DNA from: Pseudomonadota bacterium
Lineage (GTDB): Bacteria > Pseudomonadota > Alphaproteobacteria > Rhizobiales > Beijerinckiaceae
NCBI GenBank assembly: GCA_023423995.1
Contig: JAFAEL010000192.1
Span: 1-6,560 of the forward strand
Reading direction: 5' to 3'
DNA: 6,560 bases
The notes under the pieces are model-generated. The model was given only the letters and a program-made list of their open reading frames with translations. It was not told the origin of the DNA and did no database searches. Numbering within the stretch: position 1 is the first letter of the stretch; the number at the start of each line of letters is the position of its first letter. This document shows positions 6,393 to 6,560 of the stretch, in pieces. A program made the position numbers and the translations under genes.

Positions 6393-6560
6393 ATGCCCTT
6401 GCGAAACACTGTTACGCTTACAGACGACGAGGCAGCCCTCGTGCAGGAACTGGTCGCCTCTGGCCAGTATCGCTCAGAGCACGACGTAATCGCCGCGGGG
6501 CTGGAGGCACTCCGCACGACTGAGGCCGATGTTGAAAGCTGGCTTCGCGAGGAAGTCGTA
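6393..6560 (+). CDS. ParD-like ribbon-helix-helix antitoxin (3' partial)
   Basis: The frame from the ATG at 6393 is open to the window edge (56 codons). The product starts RNTVTLTDDE (residues 4-13), a typical DNA-binding ribbon strand, followed by ALVQELVASGQYRSEHDVI (15-33) and AAGLEALR (34-41). The SGxY-x-S-x-x-x-VI..GL pattern is the signature of ParD/CopG-like type II antitoxins. The VESWLREEV stretch (48-56) begins the C-terminal region that would bind the toxin. It would repress its own operon and neutralise a ParE-type toxin; neither the gene end nor a toxin is visible. It is a separate unit from glnA: a strong terminator and a new promoter lie between. The ribosome site is poor (GACGAGACG about ten bases upstream). 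Which RHH antitoxin subfamily it belongs to needs the missing 3' part. Confidence 0.8.
   Translation, partial: MPLRNTVTLTDDEAALVQELVASGQYRSEHDVIAAGLEALRTTEADVESWLREEVV

Overview
The window is high-GC, gene-dense bacterial chromosome. The PII protein, the type I glutamine synthetase and the divergent nnr–glnB–glnA arrangement point to an alphaproteobacterium, most likely Hyphomicrobiales (Methylobacterium/Microvirga/Bosea-like). That placement is inferred from protein resemblance and was not tested by a search.

Layout. (1) Bases 1-1261: 3' part of a plus-strand multicopper-oxidase-fold gene. Its cupredoxin scaffold is intact, but every type 1 copper ligand and half of the trinuclear-cluster histidines are replaced. 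(2) 1306-1800: a DUF29 protein with no visible Shine-Dalgarno, possibly leaderless. (3) 1860-2618: a classical short-chain dehydrogenase/reductase. (4) 2633-4135, minus strand, convergent with the SDR: bifunctional NAD(P)H-hydrate repair enzyme Nnr. (5) 4136-4318: divergent intergenic region with an NtrC-like palindrome and two competing sigma-54-like elements. (6) 4319-4657 glnB (PII) and 4718-6133 glnA (GSI), separated by 60 bases that hold a strong GC hairpin, and ended by a textbook intrinsic terminator at 6161-6190. (7) From 6393 to the window edge: the 5' part of a ParD-like ribbon-helix-helix antitoxin gene with its own plausible sigma-70 promoter and direct repeats that could be its autoregulatory operator.

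How the genes work together. glnB and glnA form the core ammonium-assimilation module. PII, uridylylated on Tyr51 under nitrogen limitation, controls the adenylylation of glutamine synthetase (site Tyr400 here) and NtrB/NtrC activity; NtrC with sigma-54 would drive the glnB promoter. Nnr is a metabolite-repair housekeeping enzyme. The MCO-like, DUF29 and SDR genes share a strand, but nothing visible links them functionally. The parD-like gene begins an independent unit after the terminator; a parE toxin would be expected just beyond the window.

No clearly new multi-gene system is visible. The best candidates for follow-up are the MCO-fold protein with systematically lost copper ligands and the architecture of the glnB promoter.
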